DNA of 64,000 nucleotides from Mimachlamys varia (Eukaryota > Mollusca > Bivalvia > Pectinida > Pectinidae): assembly GCA_947623455.1 (NCBI GenBank), contig OX392530.1, forward strand, positions 36,363,405 through 36,427,404, given 5' to 3'. Below the pieces are notes generated by a model. The model searched no databases. It was not told where the DNA came from and saw only the letters and a list, made by a program, of their open reading frames with translations. Shown piece by piece: positions 1-9,300 of the stretch (within the stretch, counting starts at the first letter, position 1; each line of letters starts with the position of its first letter). A program made the translations under genes and the position numbers.

Positions 1-224
1 GCGTGGAACAATGACATGTGTTGTTGCAGTTGATACCAAACGATTCATCCCTACATTCTACAAGAAAGACAATTTGAGTAAAAGTAAAAGACACTGGCTA
101 ATGTTTATGAAATCAAATGCAATATGCATGAGCAAGATTTAGTACGAATGATGATACACGAACATGTTTCACTGCATGTACACTAAACATTTTTGGTTGT
201 TCAAATCGAAATTCATAATATCAC

Positions 225-362
225 CTTCAGAGCAAGTTGTCCCCATCCATCCACCTTGACACCCAGTGACGTCACACATTCCAGTATCAGGATCACATCC
301 TCCCACACCACAGTGACATGTCCCGTCACAGTTGCCGAGTCCATAATGTTTTATCGGACAAC
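225..362 (-). CDS. Gene A exon 4: 8-Cys EGF-like module
   Basis: 138 bases, phase 1 at both ends, 46 residues with eight cysteines (laminin-EGF-like spacing) and the WMG..C ending. It is the positional counterpart of 29401-29264 (gene B) and 53734-53597 (gene C). Acceptor CTGTTAG, donor GTGATA. Confidence 0.85.
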
Positions 363-3300
363 CTAACAGAAGGAAATACTTGGTTTATTTGTGTTCATAT
401 TCGAACAGTTTCGATTTTGGTCATGTCCTTTATATGTATCTAAACCACATGATTTGAACATACATTTTGGCATCGATATTTAATAAGATAACACTTAACA
501 TGACACTATCCTTCGCCAGATTACTAAGAATTTGTTGTTTAGGCGCGTACGTGATAACAATTTTAGAAATCGGTGTTTTTGTTTTACCTGAGCTACACAC
601 TCGCGATCGTCCGGAAGGTAGTAAGGGGAGAGGGTGGGGCAACAAGGCGCAATATGTCAGGTGGTTTGTCAACAGTGTTTACATGTGCCTTTTGTTTCTT
701 TGATGCTATGGGGTTTGTCAGTGTTCTGTTAGATCATGTGGTTCAACTAAAGAGACCTGTGTATGATGCATACTTTATATATTACTAAATTTTAATGTGC
801 AGCATATGTGTGTGTTACGTCATCTTTCTGGTATATGTATTGACACGTTAAATATCATTTGGTATGCAATAGATCTAGCACACGTTTTCGAAAAAGATAA
901 CTCAACCGATATAAAGCACGTGACGTAGCCATTTCATTAGGCAATCGAACAATTCAATTTTACGATGTTCATCAATGCGGGGCGAAGCGAAAATATCAAT
1001 AAATGGAAATAGGAACAGGAACAAGTTGCATTGGACTTTGTGTTGCACACACACACACAAACACACACACACACACACACTCACCCACACACACACACAC
1101 ACACAAACACAAACACAAATGCAGTGAGTAATTAACAAAAACAACACTGTGATGAATTTGATAATTACCAAAAACTTGCACCTCACACAATTCCGCCACA
1201 GCGTTTGTTGTCGAGTATTTTTGGAAATGTTTAGGTCCATTATCAGCGGGGCGTTTGTTGTAGAAAATGACGTATCGTCCCTCAACAGGACAAGAAAGAT
1301 ATTGGTTGAATGACGGATGATCCGGGTCCTTTGTGTCGTCATGGTAACACAGATGTGCCGTGTTCGGTAGATTGTCCACAGCAGTCACATTGGAAACATA
1401 AAGATAAAATCCAGAAAGCCGAAAAGGATCTGAAACAGTAATTTGAAGCACGCACAGTATATTTTTTTCGCCATCGAAAATATAATATACAGGTTTAATA
1501 CTTAATATCTCATCGAGAAATAATCTTTATCTTTATGTGATATGAGGATGGACTTTTATGAGTTTGCTTGTTAGTGTGCTTACTTGTTGTGATTGACAAT
1601 GCTGACTCGGTTCCCATTTTGAGAATCGATGCTTACTTGGACGTGACCAAGATTTACTTGGCGGGTGTTGTCGATGAAGCAGACGACGCCTACTCTTCCG
1701 AAATACCTGGTCTTATTCTCTTGTGCTTTTACGAGAGTCTCCATGCAAATCTTTACTTTGTTCCTATTGTGCCTTTAGTTTGATCGATTTTGAGTTCGAA
1801 TTATGGTTTTGTTGACGCTTTGGTATTTTTTTTTATAAAAGTGTATTAAATTTTTAACATTATTTTTATGATAAATTGTTGGAAATATAAAACACGCACG
1901 GTATATGTTAATCTACCGAAAAGATAAATATATATGATTTATATTTTCCATTTAAAGTGTGTTTTAAATGTGTCACACATTGACAAAAAAGTTTATGGGA
2001 ATATCTCATGTTCCTATTTAACACACAGGTATATTTAAAACCAATGGTCTTGTGAGTATTTCATGAAGGTATTGCAATGCCTAACGTGATTGGTCAATAC
2101 AAAGCCAAGTATCATTTTAAAGAAAGTTTGATGAAATATGTACGCACGACTATAATCAATATTTTGCCCCTAGTATGCATCTGATCGTACTAAAATAATG
2201 TTAAGTATAATAGGCTACCAAAGTTCACACAGAACGACACTCAAAATCATGAAGTACCTTAACCATTATACAACCGAAAGTAAGATATTTATACCAAAAT
2301 ATATCAGTATGAGTCCTGTAGGGTGTAATTAACCGACATTTATTTATTGTTACGTGATAATAACAGAAAAGGAATCCAAGCAGCTAACTTTTGAAAAAAA
2401 CTCTGCAATTTAATGATATATACAAAATATATACATATTACCAATTACAATTATATATATAAATAAATATAGTTACTTAACTTATCTATTTAAACAGCAG
2501 CCTTGTGTGATCCATACTATCAGTTACTCCAAAATTAAGAATGTTTATCACAGTTCACAGTATGCCAACAGTTCTCTGATAAATCCATGCAGCTATACCC
2601 AGATTTCTTAAACCATTTCTGCCATGTCATGTTCTGTCAGGGTATTTATACTAAATATTATTGGAAAACTAGTATTTTCTACAAACGTCTATCTACTGGA
2701 ATTCTTTTAACCACTCAAATAAACACAAGCAAATTATGGCCCATATGACAGAATCTTCTAAAAAACTTAATAAATACAAACAAATAAACATATAAGGTCA
2801 CAGGGCCTGATATTTTCTGGAATCTTCAGCAAGAGTTGCCTCCCTTATGCCACAAATAACACACCCGTATTTAAAGCTGACAATGCAAGTTAAAAAGCTT
2901 TTTTTTGTTGAGATTAAAAAAAAATACGGCGAAGTAATATTTTAGAAAGCTTCTGAGATGTCCCCTAACAGGTTTCTAAGGAGAGGCAGACATTTTAGTT
3001 TTTGCCTTGCTTGGAAACGATAGTCGGCTTCCTTGGGTATAAAAGGCACCCAGGCCGTCAAACCGGTTCTCATTGTTGTGATGAAACCGCACGGCGACAC
3101 TTCTATAGACCTAAATTGCTAGCCAACACATACTTTCTGATTTTTTTTTTACGATATTTTCGATCGGTATCTGAAGAACATTGACATGGATATTGAAGTT
3201 GTTATTATAACGATATCATACAATATGAGCAAAATAAAAAAAAACCATAAGATTACAACCAAATTCGTGCGAATAAAAAACAAGTACATGAATGACAACT

Positions 3301-6300
3301 GATAAACCTACCTTAGTATTCAATGGAACATCATGTCGCTACGTGTAATCATTTCCTGTGTGATAAACATTGTTATAAAATCCATTTATTTCCATCAAAA
3401 TAAGTCCCCCTTACTCGCATGTGTTCGTGCACGTGTTTTACATAATCAAGACTATGCTCGCATGTACACTACATTCTCATTACAAGCGCTTTAGTGACAA
3501 GGCGTAATATTATAGGTAGTATTAGGAGCGAGTACATATTCTGTTCGGAATGTTTCGCTCTGCTTCCGAATGTAAAATCAACATGTCGATGTCCATTACG
3601 TATACATACAAAGATGTAGGTGAAGGGACAGTTAGGGTGTTTTCAGTTTTATTTTTTTTTATTTTGCTTTGACACACGATTTATGATGGTGTCTGAGAGA
3701 GTGACCATCTTCATGTAACTTCAACTGCAAGGTATGTGTACGTTGGTCATTCCAGTTTTGTAACTCCAGTGTCACCTGTTGTGTCCGCAGGTGTGTTGCA
3801 CTTTGCACGGCCAGTGTTCATGTAAAAACCGGTTTGACGGGCTGGGTGCCTTTTATACCCAGGGAGGCCTACTCTCGTTTCCAAGCAAGGCAAAAACTAA
3901 AATGTCTGCCTCACCTTAGTAACCTGTTAGGGGGCATCTCAGAAGCTTTCTAAAATATTTTTTTAATCTCAACAAAAAAAGCTTTTTAACTTGCATTGTC
4001 AGCTTTAAGGAAAAGAAAGTTTTCTTGAAAAAGAAACTTTCTTCAATTACTAAGCTGCATCTACATTCTTGATAAAGCGTTTTATTACATTTTTGCCAGT
4101 GAAATATAGAAAATTATCAAACTGATAAAACTTATATTTTCACTGCATGATGATGAGCAGTGAAAATATAAGATTTTGCCGTGAAAATATAAGATTTTGA
4201 CGTGAAAATATAAGGCTTTTTCAGTGTAACGTGAAAAAGTGACCCGACAATAAAATACCACCCGGGTCATTATTCTACGTTGCGAAAGTTACCCGGGGTC
4301 GCTATTTAAAAGTAGAAACGTACACGGTCATCTGTAGAAAATGACCCCATTCGATTTTTCCGTAATTCGTCCCGTGTAAAAGTGACCCGCCGTAGCTTTC
4401 AACGGTGGGTAGTTTTCAACTGGGTCCTTTTTTTCACGAAACACCGAAACTTTTGTATGAGTTGTTCCCCTTGATCGGATCTTGGAGGCTCGCCATTGTT
4501 GTCGTCTGCTAGAACTTGTCTCTTGGGGAAAGATGGTCTTGACGAAATGGCATCAATAGTACATATTGATAGGAACTGCTGCAGGATTAAATAAGAAATG
4601 AATTGAAAGATGAGAATGGTTCAACTTTTCCGATCAGCTTATCCCAATCAGCTGTGTACTGGACCCGATCGGTTGTGATTTCGACGGATTACAGTAGACT
4701 TAGCTCCTTTGCAGTAGGCAAGTAGACCAAGAAAAAAATAATGAAAGTATCGTAGTCCTCTTTCGAAATGTAATGAAAAGAAAATTCAATGGTTTGCCGT
4801 TTAATATCAAATATATTTCACTTATATGGCAGATTTTTTTTTTTTTATATTTTCACTCGTGCTACGCACTCGTGAAAATATAAAAAAATCTGCCATACTC
4901 GTGAAATATATTCGATATTAAACGGCAAACCATTGGATATCCTCTGTATCTAAAATATTGTCTTTACCTTTGAAGTGTTTTATTGTCAAGATTGTATTCT
5001 TGCAAAGCCAAACTCCACCTGAGAATTCTCTGATTTTTGTTTTAACGGGCATGATAGTAGTACAGACATCAAATTGATTCAAATATTAATACAAAACATT
5101 CCTTCTCAATGGTGGAATAATTTCACTGGTGTTTGTCAAGCTGTTTTGAGAAATAACAATTTGGATGGTCAATTTGTTCATTATCTTCCTGCATCAAAAT
5201 AGCACCAACACCAATATCGCTGAGGTCAAAAAAACTGTATGAACTGCCCATCAAAAATTGGAGCAGTTAGAACTGGCCAGCTTGATAGTATGTACTTTAG
5301 TTCTTCAAATGCAGACGTACATTCGTCTGACCAGATTAATTTAACATTTTTCTTTAACAAAGCAGTAAGTTAAGCGGCTATAACAGAACAAATCTGACAG
5401 AATTTTCGGCAATACCCAACCATACCAATAACTCTTTTCAGCTCTTCCGTATCTCCATGAATTGGAAAATCTGAGATTGCTTCTACTTAAGCCCTGACAG
5501 GTTTGACCTGCCCATGTCCTACAACATGAACTAAATATTCTAAAATTGCATGATATAACTCACATTTGAGTAAATTCACAGTCACTTTCATGATGGTGGG
5601 TCTTTCGAAGAAGTCACGAGTCTCGCGCAGATGTTCTGCCCAAGTGTCGTGGTATATAAGCGCATCATCAATATAGTCACCACAGCCTTCAAGATCTGAT
5701 ATCATACTGTTCAGAAGCCGTTAAAACGTTGCCAGAGCATTTACGATGTTACGAATGCCGACACTTCTTTCGCTCCTTCTGTTAGAGGAACCTGCCAATA
5801 CACCTTCAGCAAATCAAATGCTGACACACTTGACCTTGCCGACTTTGTCAATACTCGAGTAAATTCTTGGTATTGGATATGTGTCTGCTTTACTGACAGA
5901 GTTCACTTTTCTTAAGTCCGTACAGAATCGGTATGACGTATCTGGCTTGGGCACCAGAACACATGCGGAGTCCCATGTTTGAGTGGTTGCCAGATTTTCT
6001 TTTGCCATGTCACATTCCCTTGTCAAACTTAAAGTTCGAATCATCATCCAAAATTTTATTCTTTAGGATTTTCAAATGAACCACGAACAGTGTGTCCAAA
6101 CACAAGTTCAAAGGGACTAAAACTAAGAGATTCTTGTACAGATTTTCTAACACCAAACAACAACATGTGTATACCTTCGTCCCAATCTCTTTTGTTTTCA
6201 AAACAATACGATCTCATCATGATTTTCAAGGTCTGATGAAAACGTTCTAAAGCACCCTGATACTCTGAATGATAAGCACTGGACTTATACTGCTTGATCT

Positions 6301-9300
6301 GAAGCTGGTACATGACTTGTTGAAAATACCAGACATAAAATCTTACCCTTGGTCAGATTGAATAACTTCAGGATGACCAACCAGTGTAAAGCCTTGACAA
6401 TGTTAGGAGTTTTAATATTCCTAAGTGGAATAGCTTCAGGGAAGCATGTGGAAGCACACATAATTGTCCAAAGATTTCATTCCCAGACTTTGTTTGGAGT
6501 AGAGGACCTACACAGTCTATATTGACCCTACTAAAAGGTTCCTCAAAAGCTGAAATGTGTTGCAAAGGTGCTATAGGATTTTTTTTGTGATTGGGTTTCC
6601 CTACTACCTGACATGTATGACAAGACCTACAAAACTCAGCCGCATCATGTTTCAACTCAGGCCAAAAGAAATAATCTAAGATCCTATTATAAGTCTTTGT
6701 CACACCTAAATGCCCTGCCATAGGCGAATCATGAGACAAGCTAAGAATGTCAATCCTATACCTCGGTGGGACAACTATTTGATTGACAACTTTCTTCTTC
6801 ACGAGACACATCAGGACACACAAGCCATTTGCGCATCAATACAACTGACTTATGGAAGTATCACACCGGGTTTTCTCAGCCTCTTCCTCACTCAAAACCT
6901 GATTACACAACAAAGAGAGTTCAAGATCTTTTTCATGTTCTGCTATATGCTCCTCTCTAGATAAAGATGACGTACTCATCATATCAACCACAGAAGTACC
7001 CTTGCTATAAACACCTCTATCAATATCAGAGTCTACAGGATTGCTCGAAAGATCACATTTGCCTCAGATATCCTTTTGATCGTGAGCAATAAGCTGTCAC
7101 CTAATTCTGGACTTAAATCATCCTCAACTACTGCGACATCAGAAACCTTCTTACTCATTGAACGAGTGACAGTACAAGAAGGGAATATACAGTACTAGGA
7201 ATTTCCTGTTCAATCGTTTCAACACTACCTGTCTTATCAGGAGAACTGGACACCAAGGGATCTACCCTAACGTTCTTTCCAACCAAGTCATTGCCTAAAA
7301 TTAGCGACACGCCCTCTATAGAAAGTTCCAGTCTTACGCCAACATTGATAGGCCCACTAACGAAGTCCGACTTTAAATAAACACAAGTGAGAGGCACATT
7401 ATGTAACAAAGCTAACTCTACACACTGAAGCAGAACCCAATATCACGTAAATTCTTCGAGGGTTTCAAGTTAGTTTTATTACCGACAAGTGAAACAAAAC
7501 CTTCAGAAATGAAGGGAGAGTACTTCTCCAGACACTATCAGACTCTGGGCTCTGAACCTCAATAGACTATTTGGAAACTTCCGTGATCACATTAAGTTTT
7601 TCACTAGGCTTTGACATAACTAACATATATGGAACTGACTGTTTACGCCTTTGCTTCATCGGCTGGAGGGAATAACACTCAGACACAACATGTCCAACTT
7701 ACTTGCAGTGATGACAAACAGGACCAAAAGGAGATCCCGCACCTGCCCTTAGAACTGGTTTTGCATCAGTCTTAATCTTATCACCTTCTTTAGGTGTATC
7801 TTTAGAAGGTCTACTTAAGGTTAGGTTCCTAGGCTGACTTAATCTACCAGTACCTATGGTACTGTTTTTGTTTTGAGAACTGGTTTTGATATTTGATCCC
7901 TTGTGGGTGAAAGCGTAATCATCAGCCATTGTAGCAGCTTCATGAAGCGATTCAACTTTTCTCTCATCCAAACGAGTTTTAATATTTACGTAGATACAAC
8001 GTTTTCATTCTTCTACCAATTACTTGGGTTTGTCAATTTCCTTGGAATCACACCACCAACAATTGCTCTTTTTCTCTGGTTAATTCGGTTAAACATATAA
8101 ACAACTTATTATATTACCAAAATATGACAGGATCTCATAGAAAACTAGTTAAATACAAACAAATAAACATAGAAATTCTGGTATTTTATGGAAGCTTCGG
8201 CAATATGTTAGAGCGGGAAAAGAAAAATAAAGAAGAGATAACCAAGCTAAAATAAATTGCACTGTTTTGTTACACTCTTTATGTGCGTTTTCATGCCTTT
8301 TCTTATATGTCATTATAAGGATACTTACACTCCTGCCTGTACGTGATGTTTATATTCTTTATCCTTGACATTTGTTGAAGGTCAACTCTCCACCACGCCT
8401 CACGTGATCCTGTCGGGTCAGTAGAACTACAACTTCCTCCTCCTCCGTATTGTCCTACATCTTCACCTATCGTACCATCTACTGCTTTATCAGCTGCCCA
8501 GCCACCATACGTAGAACTTTGTGATGCCGGCTTTCCCAGAGCAATGTTATCTACCAATGCAAAACGGATACACGTCCTTTACCTGTATTTCACTCGTGAT
8601 GTCAAATCAATCATGTTTGGAAATCATTTACTTAGAAACAAATAAAAAATAAATGAAACCCTTTTTGATGTGTGTGCTGAATGTGTTATTTCTAGTTTTT
8701 TCTTGTTATATTTTGGTAAGAATACTAGAGGTAAGAGCAAGTAAGGACCATAAAAGTATATCGCATAAACAGAGGACTATGCACTATTAGTTATATGTTA
8801 ATAGTTACACTAGTTTATTTTCTATTTTGTGATAAAAGTTTACAGATAATTAATAAAAAAAAACCGAACGAATTCCTTTCAAAGTAAACACAGTGTTTAT
8901 ACCGACCCTATAAATACACATCTCCGTATCCAACCTTCATTAACCGACGGTGTAACGAACCTGTCCTTCCACTTTTTGAATCATGAAAATCTAACAAAAA
9001 CGGAAACAAATGGATAAGCGTACAAACCAAGTTTTTATTAGCTGGCTTTCACGACGGGTTTGTCTAGATAATTTATGAATGGTGTTCTGCCCCCCACACC
9101 AACCCCCAACTCCTTTATACCCAATCGTTAATTACATAAGTATTATCGCCTGTAATCACAGACCTAGTCAATCGTTAATCATCTTTAACATTGAATATTG
9201 TTTGAAGACTTCTGTTTGAAGACCGGTATTCTGCCCCCCCCCCCCCCCCCCGCCTTCCCCACCAAATCCAAATCGTAGTCATTCACTCATTAAATCAGCT

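Larger units (their letters stand above)
4940..7975 (-). mobile_element. Degenerate Gmr1-like Ty3/Gypsy LTR retrotransposon
   Basis: Reading the minus strand, domains come in the order Gag C-terminus with a CCHC knuckle (7971-7650), aspartic protease region (7409-7155, 'LILGNDLVGK'), integrase (6823-6056), reverse transcriptase (6047-5487) and RNase H (5480-5050). Integrase upstream of RT is the order described for Gmr1-like members of Ty3/Gypsy and is unlike ordinary Gypsy. Stops and frameshifts break every domain. No LTRs were seen and the 5' gag half is missing, so it is a dead, truncated copy lying in gene A intron 2. Confidence 0.8.

Noticed and set aside
902..1451. Two overlapping minus-strand frames of ~150 codons
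   Set aside because: Both run through the (CA)n tract; only 1429-1169 is a real exon, shown by splice sites and FTP homology.
4085..4270. 61-codon minus frame with repeated YFH(V/G)KILYFH
   Set aside because: Translation of the 21-bp tandem repeat, not a protein.
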